A stretch of 64,000 nt of DNA from Azorinus chamasolen (GCA_963576725.1 OY755251.1:39856692-39920691), one strand, 5' to 3'. Shown: positions 43,801 through 55,735, counted from the stretch's first letter. Program-made: numbers and translations. The notes: generated from the sequence alone by a model not told the origin.

Positions 43801-43965
43801 TTGAAACAAAATTCAACGCGTTTTGAAATAATTATTTCAACATGCAACGTTATTTCAAAACGGGTTTGCATCGAAAATCGCACATTGAAATAAACTTCAA
43901 CCCATTTTGAAATGATTATTTCAAAGTGCAACGTTATTTCAAAACGGGTTGCTACAGAGCCGTCA
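40895..43965 (+). repeat. Right arm array of the fold-back complex
   Basis: Alternating long units with palindromic AACCCGTTTTGAAATAATTA / TTTCAAAACGGGTT blocks and short ~220-bp units lacking them (41,300-41,500; 43,300-43,530). A ~710-bp step repeats between 41,735-42,445 and 42,446-43,150. All reading frames of 60-126 codons in this stretch are repeat products with the recurring pattern NVRFSMPTRFEITLHF. Confidence 0.75.
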
Positions 43966-44985
43966 AGTGCGGACATCAGCGTCAAGTTCTGACACCTACG
44001 TGTGAACATAGGTTGGACAAGTACTGCGAAAACTAACTTATCAGCTAAAGTGTCAGTATGCTTCTGATATATATACACGGAAACGGATCTGTTGCAAACT
44101 TTAAACACTTATTCGGAGATACACATTTTCATCCGTAATATGGACATTACGACATAAGGTTATCAAGTCTAAAACCGATAGGCTGTGGAATCCTTCCATA
44201 CATACAGATACGTCTACACGTCATGGTAATGGTCGAAATCCATTCTGAAGACCTGCGCATAGCTCGATCACTCAGGATTCGTTGGAGGGGAATTGCCTAC
44301 AGATTAAAGGACTCGGATGGAGCAATCGATTATTTTTTCTTCGGGGAATTGAACCTTACATTGGACTTCGAAACCGGACATCGTAATAACCTTGGATAAG
44401 AATTGAACTTCGGACACTAATTTACATGTCAAATGAATCGACAAACCCAAGAGAAATAACCTCACTGTCTACAGAACTACCATCGGAAATCTGCATGAAC
44501 GAAATAATTTTAAAAGATAATATCAACGTCAAACAATCAAATCTAGTTATCTATTGTGATAAATGATATACACGTGTAATATTATATAGTGTTAATCTAT
44601 CCACGGAAACAATTCTAGTGATTAAATAGTGTTAATGTTTCAACAGAATCTACTTGCCACCGAGTTAGCAAATTTCAGCCTTATTAATCATTCGCGTAAT
44701 ACAAATCTCCAGACAATGGAACTATCATGAAATAGAATTTCGGAAGAAAACGTATAGGGTATCGATCTATAAAAATATGTTTATATTCTGTTCTTTAATA
44801 TGTTGCTATATTGACTTCTGATTATGGTAGACACTTGATGTTGACTTATAGATACTTTGTTTTAACCCACATCTACTGCATTTCTATTTCAGCTAGACTT
44901 CTTAATATTTCACTGTTATATTATATGAGGTATACATCTTTTTTTTTATTCTTTTTTTTTTTATTGATTATCCTTTTGTAATGCA
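43966..44985. other. No recognisable gene
   Basis: Begins CTACAGAGCCGTCAAGTGC and ends with T-rich runs and GCAGGGG just before the LTR-like sequence. No frame longer than about 60 codons. Could be the 3' internal part of an LTR retrotransposon, on position alone. Confidence 0.3.
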
Positions 44986-44987
44986 GG

Positions 44988-45376
44988 GGTGTGTTAGAGT
45001 GTGTTAGCAGGATAAGGGTATGAGAGAGGCTTGAATGATAGTTAGCGTGTCAAAGGTTGAGAGTACAAGTTAAAGAGTTGAGTGCATTGCGTGATTTGGG
45101 AAGACAGGGACATATGTATGTTAGCTAGATAAATTAATCATATGTCACATGTATGTGTTCTAAGAGTTCATGGCTGTCACCCAGATGATGACAGTCGCAT
45201 TTATTAATGTTTAAGATATGTATAAATAGCATGGGAGTTGTGTATTCGAGGAGACAGGGAGGAGAGAGAGAAGGAGCTTGGAGGAGAATGATTAGGAGTT
45301 GTTGAAGTCGTATAATAAAAGTTATGCAGTAGAATTCCGACTTGTCGTCTATGTATTGTATTACATTATATATTCA
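44988..45376 (+). mobile_element. Possible LTR of a retrotransposon
   Basis: TGTTAGAGTG follows a short purine run (GCAGGGG). Inside are a TATAAATAG box (about 45,222), an AG-rich stretch, AATAAAAG (about 45,314) and the end CATTATATATTCA before coding sequence. This is the U3-R-U5 pattern of an LTR. No target duplication and no second LTR are visible, so it is tentative; a viral promoter region is an alternative. Confidence 0.35.
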
Positions 45377-45614
45377 TCTAGATCAGATTAACACATCTGG
45401 GAACACTCTAAATGGAGCTCCTAGCAGTCTGCTCGCCATTGTTGCTGTCGATGGCTGGTCATTCGGAGAAATTAAATCATCATTCTCTAACCCAGAGTTT
45501 AAACTTCTTCAACAAGGCTCCCTATCAGAACTCTCACTCTCAATTAGAAATGAGTTCGGTAAGAAAATAGACAACCACGGTTTGCCTATTTCTGTTGTTC
45601 TTGAAATAAAATGA
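45377..45614 (+). pseudogene. Virus-like element gene 1, C-terminal fragment
   Basis: An open frame starting at the end of the LTR-like sequence encodes HLDQINTSGNTLNGAPSSLL, then SLSIRNEFGKKIDNHGLPIS and ends VVLEIK at TGA (45,612-45,614). From memory this resembles the C terminus of small structural proteins of Maverick/adintovirus-like elements in cnidarians and molluscs. The N terminus is missing. The stop overlaps the next start as ATGA. Confidence 0.4.
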
Positions 45615-46376
45615 GTATCTTTGGTGGTTATGGTGGTGTTAAGGGTTGGAAACCCAACTCGAATTTACCTGATTTATCCAAATACGTAAAAATGTCGGAT
45701 TTACCTGATTCACCTGATTTATCCAAATACGTCAAAAAATCGAATTTACCGGATTTTTCTCAATAATTAAAAAAGACGAAGGAAGGGGTCGCGTTAAAAA
45801 TCTCGGAGATATTAACGTACTTTCAGATGCGGTTTCAGCGAAGTTGGTACAACAGGGGTGGGGTGTTTTAAGAAAAGAAATCCTTCTCAAAAATGGTGAT
45901 ACAATTATGGAAGGTGATTTAAACCTCGGTGGTCACCGGATTCGGGATGTGGAAACCCCACACACTTCTACTGATGCTGCTAACAGGTACTACGTTGACA
46001 CTAGAATCAGCCATATTAATCCTATAATTTTCCTTCTGCCACAGAAGAACGTGGCCCCCTAATTAGAGGGGAATTTGAATGGTCTTTCGGTTCCAACGCA
46101 GAAGGCGGAAAAGTGGGTTATGTTATGATGACAAATGGAAAAATATTACGAATGTCTCTCGCTCCAGCCGATCACGATGGTTTATCAGAAGATAAGGTCG
46201 TTGTGGGTATCACAATTAATGAAATAACTAAGAATCCCAATAGTTACTCCGCCAATAAGACTTTTCAAACACCTCTAGAAATTAATAAGGGTGATATCAT
46301 CAACTTTCAGTCACGAGATACAAGCCGGAAATACGCTGCAGGTACAGTTGCAATCCTAATTGAATTAGGGATGTGA
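45611..46376 (+). pseudogene. Virus-like element gene 2, fibre-like protein
   Basis: ATG 45,611 overlaps the previous stop. The start is Gly-rich (MSIFGGYGGVKGW), followed by repeated NLPDLSKYVK / DLPDLSKYVK phrases, a segment GDLNLGGHRIRDVETPHTS and TDAANRYYVD as in viral tail-fibre repeats, and a C-terminal beta-rich domain with GEFEWSFGSNA, GYVMMTNGKILRMSLAP and AILIELGM. Two frameshifts, at about 45,765 and 46,065. The fibre-like repeat and compact head-domain layout suggest a virion surface protein; family name not certain. Confidence 0.45.
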
Positions 46377-46386
46377 AAATTATAAT

Positions 46387-47043
46387 ATGAAAGATAAAGA
46401 TATTATCGCATCAGCTCCACCACTTTATCCAACCCTACTTGAGTCGGGACACGCTTACCGCCTACAGGAGATAACCAGCATACAATCCGATTTTTAACGT
46501 GAGGCTGAGAAAAGAGCCTGTCTCTATAAAAAATATAAGCGGGGTGTGAACTTCGTAGGCGAATTTGACGCCACTCTAACATGTGTTAGTGCCGGTCTAA
46601 GTATCGGAGGAGTTTGGCTTCTTTCTACAATCGTGGCTATCCCAGTTTCAATAGGCCTTCAGGCTGGTTCTCTTGGATGCGCTGGTCTCATTGTTATACG
46701 TAAGGTGGCTGGACGTCGTCTATCTACTAAGTGTAGTAAACATCAACATATCGAGGCAATTGCACGGGCAAAGATTAACTCGATTTCCGATATTGTAAGC
46801 AAAGCACTCGAGGATGGGAATATATCCGATGTTGAGTACCGCCTTGTTACTCAAGAAGCCCATAAGTTTGAAGACCTGAAATAAAAAGCCGCTGCAAAGA
46901 AAGAGCCTACTATTAATATGGATGAATTGAAAAAACTTACTAGAACAAGGTCGCAAAGAAGCATTAGACGAGCTCGTAAAAATAGTGAGTTCTCAGTGAA
47001 CTGTACATGTGTTAGGGATAACGACCCCCCTCCTACATATTAA
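46387..47043 (+). pseudogene. Virus-like element gene 3, PPxY-containing membrane-associated protein
   Basis: ATG 46,387. Near the N terminus is SAPPLYPTL, a PPxY motif of the kind that recruits ESCRT/NEDD4 machinery. After an in-frame TAA (46,495-46,497) the same frame continues through KRACLYKKYKRGVN, a hydrophobic Gly-rich segment (SAGLSIGGVWLLSTIVAIPV) and a charged helix KHQHIEAIARAKINSISDIV. A second in-frame TAA at 46,882 is followed by a basic tail ending NDPPPTY. I recall this family as a recurrent neighbour in invertebrate Maverick-like elements but cannot name its function. Confidence 0.45.
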
Positions 47044-47065
47044 GGATATAACCCTATATAAAAAT

Positions 47066-47233
47066 ATGTGTCCACCGATTATAAGCGTGATAGATTTCAT
47101 TCAAATTAGTCTACCCATCGCATCATTCATAATAGGTAATTATGCGATGTGGGAAATTCATGAAAAGATAGGGGAAATTAATGAAGAGATAGAACATCTC
47201 AAAAATTTAGAACGTTCCAAAAATATAGAATAA
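47066..47233 (+). CDS. Virus-like element gene 4, small membrane protein
   Basis: ATG 47,066 opens a 55-codon frame, intact to TAA. MCPPIISVIDFIQISLPIAS includes one probable transmembrane helix, followed by a charged coiled-coil-like tail (EIHEKIGEINEEIEHLKNLE). The frame extends upstream to 47,009 but that start overlaps the previous gene. Unrecognised; called because of its place in the gene row. Confidence 0.4.
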   Translation: MCPPIISVIDFIQISLPIASFIIGNYAMWEIHEKIGEINEEIEHLKNLERSKNIE

Positions 47234-47267
47234 AAATAAAATAATTATTTTTTTTGTTATATGTATA

Positions 47268-47919
47268 ATGTATGAATTCTCACCCCTAACCATGTTTACT
47301 TGTACATTAGATGGTTATATTAGTAATCTGCAACAAGACCACAAAGATCTCACCGATAAACTCACCCCTTTAATAACAAACACAGATGGTAGGGTGAAGG
47401 CTATAAATAGTAATTATGGGCACGCATTTTGTCCAGGTTATAACAAATATATCAAAAAGACGCCTAAAGAAAGTAGAAAAAAAAACAATCTAATCTGTCA
47501 AAACCTTTTTTAAAACAACAACGAAAAGGTCAGGGGATGGGACCTGTTTTAATTCATCATTAGAAGTGATTATAGTTTTAGACAAAGACAACCCGGATAT
47601 TACAGAAGAATTGAAAGAAATCTTGAGCAACCGGCCAACAATTAAATATTACGTATTAAAATGTTTCCCTTCGACGGGCAGGATTCAAATTCCCGGCGTA
47701 TTAATGAAAGATTACTCAGATGGGTTTTTTATAGCCGAGTGTTGGGCCAGTTATCTATCAGATAAAAAACTCGGGAATGACCCCCATACACCGATAAAAG
47801 TCGTAAGCTTACACCCACTGATGGTAAACTATAAATTCCATTTAATACGGAGAACAGAAAAAGAGATATTAAATTCAAATAAAATAATTAACTATTTAAA
47901 TGAATATATAAATACTTGA
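47268..47919 (+). pseudogene. Virus-like element gene 5
   Basis: ATG 47,268 (MYEFSPLTMFTCTLDG) leads to SNLQQDHKDLTDKLTPLITN and a Lys-rich segment, then a frameshift near 47,490. The second frame encodes KCFPSTGRIQIPGVLMKDYS and PIKVVSLHPLMVNYKFHL. The phrase FPSTG-x-IQIPGV is one I recall from conserved unnamed proteins of invertebrate virus-like elements. The natural 3' end is cut by the Penelope insertion: the last codons and the stop at 47,917 come from Penelope sequence. Confidence 0.45.
47896..47904. repeat. Left copy of 9-bp direct repeat TTAAATGAA
   Basis: Also at 62,334-62,342. The pair brackets Penelope copy 3 and is a likely target-site duplication. A/T-rich, so chance cannot be fully excluded. 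Confidence 0.55.
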
Positions 47920-48039
47920 ACTGCTCTGATCTAATATTTCGACCACTAAGGGCCTTTTTCAAAGATTATCATGTCAAAATACACGTCACATTTTACATGC
48001 ATTCAGCCATAAAATCAAAGAGAATAATGTTGATCCAGC

Positions 48040-48650
48040 GGCAGCGTTAAGTTGGCTGCCAGTTCGCAGTTCGTTATTCGAATAACGAACTCCAAAATAT
48101 TTCGCAGTTCGTTATTCGAATAACGAACAGCGAAATATTTCGCAGTTCGTTATTTGCATGTGAATAACGAAATAGTTTGCAATTCAATTTACGAATAACG
48201 AAATGGTCAATTAAGCTATAAATTAACAGTACAGTAGAACCCCTCTAATGCGAACACTAACAGAATAACCATAGGTGTCTGTATTAGCAGGTGGTAGCTT
48301 AATGCAGGATGAAAGTAATGCAGAAAGTTCCTATAGGAGTTTTCTGCATAACTTTCGCTCTGTATTAAACTACCACCTGTCTCTGCCAGACAGAATTATG
48401 CCCCATTTTGGTGTTCGCATTAGAGGGGTTTTACTGTAATTATATTCTAGATACTGCAGAACCGGATTATCGCGGGTACATATAAAAGTCAGGCCACTTT
48501 GCAGTTCATTCGAATAGCAAATTAGTTCCTAGTTCAATATCCGAATATATTCAAGACACTTTAGACCTAACTCATATGTAAATCAAATCATACATATACA
48601 ATCCGGAGCCATTTGAACAAGGGCATGTTGTATTGCTTTGCAAGACATGA
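48040..48650 (+). repeat. Left terminal arm of the fold-back element
   Basis: Starts GGCAGCGTTAAG, contains two TTCGTTATTCGAATAACGAA palindromes, CAATTAAGCTATAAATTAAC, a MITE, then TTCTAGATACTGCAG. The inverse order is present at 58,860-59,331. Confidence 0.85.
48232..48436. mobile_element. TA-flanked MITE (CTCTAATGCGAACAC type), left arm
   Basis: CAGTAGAACCCCTCTAATGC and, inverted, CAGTAAAACCCCTCTAATGC, TA on both sides. Inner stem GTAATGCAGAAAGTTCC / GAGTTTTCTGCATAAC. Sits between AATTAACAGTA and TAATTATATTCTAGATAC, the same flanks as the MITE in the right arm. Confidence 0.9.
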
Positions 48651-49621
48651 GTCCCCCACCGGACTGAAAAAAAACTCCACTCTCCCCACACCACCCACCC
48701 ATGGTGTGGTTGACCATAGAATATACATGACCACCTGAATGGTATTAGTACCTACTTTCATACATTGAATCAGTAAATAAAAAGTTATTGTCCCGACAAG
48801 AAAATATGAAAAAGGGGAGTAACTCCAAATATATTGATGCTAGAGTTATTGCCCTTGTGCATGACACTACATCTTATCACGCTTGTTCCAATGAGAAGTT
48901 TCAAATCAATTGAACCAGTACATAAAGAGTTATTAACTGGACAAGAAAATATGAAAAGGGGAATAACTCCAACAATATAGATGCTAGAGTTATGGACCTT
49001 GTGCATGACACTACCCCTCATCATGTGTGTTCCATATGTGAAGTTTCAAATCAATTGAACCAGTAGAGAAAGAGTTATTGTCCGGACAAAAAAATATGAA
49101 AAAGGGGAATAACTCCAAAAATATTGATGCTAGAATTATAGCCCTTGTGCATGACACTACTCCTGATCATGCTTCTTCAATATGTGAAGTTATAATGAAT
49201 TTGGCCTAACTTTGTAGGAGATATTGGCCGGACACGAAGTGTGACAGACGGACTGACAAGAAAATATGAAAAAGGGGAATAACTCCAAGAATATTGATGC
49301 TAGAGTTATGGCCCTTGTGTATGACACTACCCCTCATCATGATTGTTCCATATGTGAAGTTTCAAATCAATATTGTCCGGACAAAAAAATATGCAAAAGG
49401 GGAATTAACTCCAAAAATATTGATGCTAGAGTTATGACCCTTGTGCATGACACTAGCCCTCATCATGCTTCTTCAATGTGTGAAGTTATAATGAATTTGG
49501 CATAACTTTGTAGGAGATATGGCCCGGACACGAAGCGTGACAGACGGACGGACGGACGGACAGACGGACAGACGGAATCGAGCAAACCTATAGTCCCCAA
49601 ACCGGTAACCGGTGGGGGACT
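48651..49621. mobile_element. ~970-bp AGTCCCCCACCGG-ended repeat element
   Basis: Left end AGTCCCCCACCGG, right end CCGGTGGGGGACT, inverse complements. The interior has about five ~150-bp units with GGGGAATAACTCCAA, ATTGATGCTAGAGTTATGGC, TGTGCATGACACTAC and GAAGTTTCAAATCAAT, then a GACGGACGGACG microsatellite. No equivalent in the right arm, so it entered the left arm after the arms formed. Frames here are repeat-derived. Confidence 0.75.
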
Positions 49622-52600
49622 AATAGCGAAATATTTCGTAGTTCTACCTCTCAATAACGAAATGGTCAAAGTAAGTTATTAATGTTCAATGATGATATTT
49701 TAGACACTGTACACCCCAGTCATACTGAAATCAAAGATCTATAAATTAATTCCGGAGCCATTTTGCAGATATTTCGCTGTTCGTTATACGAATAACGAAA
49801 TGATACAATTTAGTTATAAATTATCAGAGATAATATTTTAGACACCGTAGGCCCCAGTCATAGTGGAATCAATGATTTACATATTAAATCCGGAGTCATT
49901 TCGCAGTTCGTTATTCGAATAACGAAATATTTCGCAGTTCAACCTCCGAATAACGAAATGGCCAAACTAAGTTTTAAATGGGTATATGATGATATTTTAA
50001 ACACACTAGACCCCCTTCCTAGTGGAATCACTATATAAAGTCCGGGACCATTTCGCAGTTCGTTATTCGAATAGCGAAATATTTCGCAGTTCAACCTCCG
50101 AATAACGAAATGGCCAACATAAGTTTTAAATGCGTAAAAATGATATTTTAGACACACTAGACCCAAGCCATATCGGAATCAATGATTTCTATACAAAATC
50201 CGGGACCATTTCGCAGTTCGTTATTCGAATAACGAAATATTTCGCAGTTCAACTTCCGAATAACGAAATGGCTAAAATAAGTTTTAAATGCGTAATAATG
50301 ATATTTTAGACACACTAGACCCAAGTTATAGTGGAATCAATGATTTATATATAAAATCCGGGACCATTTCGAAGTATACACGAAATATTTCGCAGTTCAA
50401 CCTCCGAATAACGAAATGGCCAAAATCGTATTAAATGCGTAATACTGATATTTTAGGCACACTAGACCCAAGTTATAGTGGAATCAATGATTTATATATA
50501 TAATCCGGGACCATTTCGCAGTTCGTTATTCGAATAACGAAATATTTCGCAATTCAACCTCCGAATAACGAAATATTTCACAGTTCAACCTCCGAAAAAC
50601 GAAATGGCTAAAATAAGTTTTAAATGCGTAATAAAGATATTTTAGACACACTAGACCCAAGTTATATAGTGGAATCAATGATTTCTATATAAAATCCGGA
50701 GACATTTCGCAGTTCGTTATTCGAATAACGAAATATTTCGCAGTTCAACCTCCGAATAACGAAATGGCCAATCTAAGTTTTGAATAGGTAATGATGATAT
50801 TTTAGACACACTAGACCCAAGCCATATCGGAATCAATGATTTCTATATAAAATCCGGGACCATTTCGCAGTTCGTTATTCGAATAACGAAATATTTCGCA
50901 GTTCAACCTACGAATAACGAAATGGCCAAAACCAGTTATAAATGCGCAAAGGTGATATTTTAGATACCCTAGACCCAAATCATAGTGGAATCAAAGATTT
51001 CTATATAAAATCCAGAGCCATTTTGCAGTTCGTTATTCGAATAACGAAATATTTCGCAGTTCAACCTCCGAATAACGAAATGGCCAACATAAGTTTGAAA
51101 TGCGTAATAATGATATTTTAGACACACCAGACCCATGTCATAGTAGAATCAATGATTTCTATATAAAATCCGGAGCCATTTCGCAGTTCGTTATTCGAAT
51201 AACGAAATATTTCGCAGTTCAACCTGCGAATAACGAAATGACCAAAATAAGTTTTAAATGCGTAATAATGATATTTTAGACACACCAGACCCATGCCACA
51301 GTAGAATCAATTATTTCTATATAAAATCCAGAGCCATTTCGCAGTTCGTTGTGCGAATAACGAAATATTTCGCAGTTCAACCTCCGAATAACGAAATGGC
51401 CATAATAAGGTTTAAATGCGTAATAATGATATTTCAGACACACTAGACCCAAATCATAGTGGAATCAATGATTTCTATACAAATTCTGGGACCATTTCGC
51501 AGTTCGTTATTCGAATAACGAAATATTTCGCAGATCAACCTCCGAATAACGAAATTGCCAAAACCAGCTATAAATGCGCAAAGATGATATTTTAGATGCC
51601 CTATAGACCCAAGCCATAGTGGAATCAAAGATTTCTATATAAAATCCGGAGCCATTCGCAGTTCGTTATTCGAATAACGAAATATTTCGCAGTTCGTTAT
51701 TCGAATAACGAAATATTTCGAAGTTCGTTATTCGAATAACGAAATGTCCAAACTAATTGATAAATGAGCAGAGATAATATTGTAGACACTGTAGACCCCA
51801 GTCAGAGTGGAATCAATGATCTATATAATAAATCCGGAGCCATTTCGCAGTTCGTTATTCGAATAACGAAATATTTCGCAGTTCAAACTCCGAATAACGA
51901 AATGGCCAAAATCAGTTTTAAATGCGTAATAATGATATTTTAGACATACTAGACCCAAGTCATAGTAGAATCAATGATTTCTATATAAAATCCGGGGCCA
52001 TTTCGCAGTTCGTTATTCGAATAACGAAATATTTCGCAGTTCAACCTCCGAATAACGAAATGGCCAAAGGCAATTATAAATGCGCAAAGATGATATTTTA
52101 GATACTCTAGACCCAGGTCATAGTGGAATCAATGAATTCTATATAAAATCCGGAGCCATTTCGGAGTTCGTTATTCGAAAAACGAAATATTTCGCAGTTC
52201 AACCTCCGAATAACGAAATGGCCAAATCCACATGTAGATGCCCAAAGATTATATTTTAGATATCCTAGACCCAAGGCATAGTGGAATCAATGATTTCTAT
52301 ATAAAATCCGGAGCCATTTCGCAGTTCGTTATTCGAATCACGAAATATTTCGCAGTTCAACCTCCGAATAACGAAATGGCCAAAACCAGCTATAAATGCG
52401 CAAAGGTGATATTTTAGATACCCTAGACCCAAATCATAGTGGAATCAAAGATTTCTATATAAAATCCAGAGCCATTTCGCAGTTCGTTATTCGAATAACG
52501 AAATATTTCGCAGTTCAACCTCCGAATAACGAAATGGCCATTATAAGTTATAAATGCGTAATAATGATATTTCAGACACACTAGACCCAAGTCATAGTGG

Positions 52601-55600
52601 AATCAATGATTTCTATATAACATTCGGAGCCATTTCGCATTTCGTTATTCGAATAACGAAATATTTCGCAGTTCAAACTCTGAATAACGAAATGGCCAAA
52701 CTCAGTTTCAAATAGGAAATGATGATATTTTAGACACACTAGACCCAACCCATATCGGAATCAATGATTTCTATACAAAATCCGGGACCATTTCGCAGTT
52801 CGTTATTCGAATAACGAAATATTTCGCAGTTCAACCTCCGAATAACGAAATGGCTAAAATAAGTTTTGAATGCGTAATAATGATATTTTAGACACACTAG
52901 ACCCAAGTAATAGTGGAATCAATGATTTATATATATAATCCGGGACCATTTCGCAGTTCGTTATTCGAATAACGAAATATTTCGCAATTCAACCTCCGAA
53001 TAACAAAATGGCCAACATAAGTTTTAAATAGGTAATGATGATATTTTAGACACACTAGACCCAAGCCATATCGGAATCAATGATTTCTATATAAAATCCG
53101 GGACCATTTCGCAGTTCGTTATTCGAATAACGAAATATTTCGCATTTCAACCTCCGAATAACGAAATGGCCAAACCTAGTTATAAATGCGCAAAGGTGAT
53201 ATTTTAGATACCCTAGACCCAAATCAAAGTGGAATCAAAGATTTCTATATAAAATCCAGAGCCATATCGCAGTTCGTTATTCGAATAACGAAATATTTCG
53301 CAGTTCAACCTCCGAATAACTAAATGGCCCAAATAAATTTTAAATGCGTAATAATGATATTTTAGACACACCAGACCCATGTCATAGTAGAATCAATGAT
53401 TTCTATATAAAATCCGGAGCCATTTCGCAGTTCGTTATTCGAATAACGAAATATTTCGCAGTTCAACCTCCGAATAACGAAATGGCCATAATAAGTTTTA
53501 AATGCGTAATAATGATATTTTAGACACACTAGACCCAAATCATAGTGAAATCAATGATTTCTATACAAATTCTGGGACCATTTCGCAGTTCGTTATTCGA
53601 ATAACGAAATATTTCGCAGATCAACCTCCGAATAACGAAATGGCCAAACCAGCTATAAATGCGCAAAGATGATATTTTAGATGCCCTAGACCCAAGCCAT
53701 AGTGGAATCAAAGATTTCTATATAAAATCCGGAGCCATTTCGCAGTTCGTTATTCGAATAACGAAATATTTCGCAGTTCGTTATTCGAATAACGAAATAT
53801 TTCGAAGTTCGTTATTCGAATAACGAAATGTCCAAACTAATTGATAAATGAGCAGAGATAATATTGTAGACACTGTAGACCCCAGTCAGAGTGGAATCAA
53901 TGATCTATATAATAAATCCGGAGCCATTTCGCAGTTCGTTATTCGAATAACGAACTATTTCGCAGTTCAACCTCCGAATAACGAAATGGCCAAAATCAGT
54001 TTTAAATGCATGATAATGATATTTTAGACACACTAGACCCAAGTCATAGTGGAATCAATTACTTCTATATAAAATCAGGAGCCATTTCGCAGTTCGTTAT
54101 TCGAATAACGAAATATTTCGCATTTCAAACTCTGAATAACGAAATGGCCAAACTCAGTTTTAAATGGGTAATAATGATCTTTTAGACACAGTAGACCAAA
54201 TTCATAGTAGAATCAATGATTTCTATATAAAATCCGGAGCCATTTCGGAGTTCGTTATTCGAATAACGAAATAGTTTGCAGTTCAACCTCCGAATAACGA
54301 AATGGCCAAAACCAGCTATAAATGCGCAAAGATGATATTATAGTAGAATGAATTATTTTTATATAAAATCCGGAGCCATTTCGCAGTTTGTTATTCGAAT
54401 AACGAAATATTTCGCAGTTCAACCTCCGAATAATGAAATGGCCAAAACCAGTTATAAATGGGCAAAGGTGATATTTTAGATACCCTAGACCCAAATCATA
54501 GTGGAATCAAAGATTTCTATATAAAATCCAGAGCCATTTCGCAGTTCGTTATTCGAATAACGAAATATTTCGCAGTTCAACCTCCGAATAACGAAATGGC
54601 CATTATAAGTTATAAATGCGTAATAATGATATTTCAGACACACTAGACCCAAGTCATAGTGGAATCAATGATTTCTATATAATATCCGGAGCCATTTCGC
54701 ATTTCGTTATTCGAATAACGAAATATTTCGCAGTTTAAACTCTGAATAACAAAATGGCCAAACTCAGTTTTAAATGGGTAATAATGATATTTTAGACACA
54801 GTAGACCAAATTCATAGTAGAATCAATGATTTCTATATAAAATCCGGAGCCATTTCGGAGTTCGTTCTTCGAATAACGAAATAGTTTGCAGATCAACTTT
54901 CGAATAACGAAATGGCCAAAACCAGCTATAAATGCGCAAAGATGATATTTTAGATACCCTAGACTCAAGGCATAGTGGAATCAATGATTTCTATGTAAAT
55001 TCCGGAGCCATTTCGCAGTTCGTTATTCGAATAACGAAATATTTCGCAGTTCAACCTCCGAATAACGAAATGGCCATTATAAGTTATAAATGCGTAATAA
55101 TGATATTTCAGACACACTAGACCCAAATCATAGTGGTATCAATGATTTCTATATAAAATCCGGAGCCAATTCGCATTTCGTTATTCGAATAACGAAATAT
55201 TTCGCAGTTCACACTCTGAATAACGAAATGGCCAAACTCAGTTTTAAATGGGTAATAATGATATTTCACACACAGTAGACCAAATTCATAGTAGAATCAA
55301 TGATTTCTATATAAAATCCGGAGCCATTTCGGAGTTAGTTATTCGAATAACGAAATAGTTTGCAGTTCAACCTCCGAATAACGAAATGGCCAAAACCAGC
55401 TATAAATGCGCAAAGATGATATTTTAGATACCCTAGACTCAAGTCATAGTAGAATGAATTATTTTTATATAAAATCCAGAGCCATTTCGCAGTTCGTTAT
55501 TCGAATAACGAAATATTTCGCAGTTCAACCTCCGAATAACGAAATGGCCAAAATTAGTTTTAAATGGGTAATAATGATATTTTAGACACAATAGACCCGG

Positions 55601-55735
55601 AGCCATTTCGCAGTTCGTTATTCGAATAACGAAATATTTCGGAGTTCAACCTCCGAATAACGAAATGGCCATACTAAGTTTTAAATGCGTAATAATGATA
55701 TTTTAGACACACTAGACCCAAAACTTAGTTTGGCC
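49622..55735 (+). repeat. 158-bp satellite array, left orientation, about 38 units
   Basis: Each unit contains TTCGTTATTCGAATAACGAA (perfect 20-bp palindrome), CGAAATATTTCG (perfect 12-bp palindrome), GCAGTTCAACCTCCGAATAA, ATGATATTTTAGACACACTA, GACCCAAGTCATAGTGGAAT and TTCTATATAAAATCCGGAGC. Spacing is 158 bp (for example 50,054 to 50,212). A block of about 2 kb from about 51,480 recurs near 53,570 with the same triple-palindrome unit, a larger duplication. Many 60-80-codon frames are repeat products. Confidence 0.95.

Larger units (their letters stand above)
38850..43965. mobile_element. Fold-back repeat complex with AACCCGTTTTGAAATAATTA units
   Basis: The left arm (38,850-39,435) is the inverse complement of units in the right part (40,895-43,965). 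The shared order is: AAACGGGTTG / TTCGATGCCAACCCG blocks, a TGCGGAACTTACTT segment, GGATAAAGGTATGTGACGTC, TTAACGAGTTAAAAATT, then TGACGCCGACTTGACGTCAT and GTATACGAGTATGGATGTAT. The right part repeats this unit several times (GGATAAAGGTATG near 41,084, 41,308, 41,836, 42,543, 43,088, 43,311, 43,532). No transposase seen. It could be a fold-back transposon or a rearranged satellite. Confidence 0.65.

Noticed and set aside
41474..43893. Frames of 60-126 codons with NVRFSMPTRFEITLHF
   Set aside because: They follow the palindromic repeat units in both strands and have no independent coding signal.
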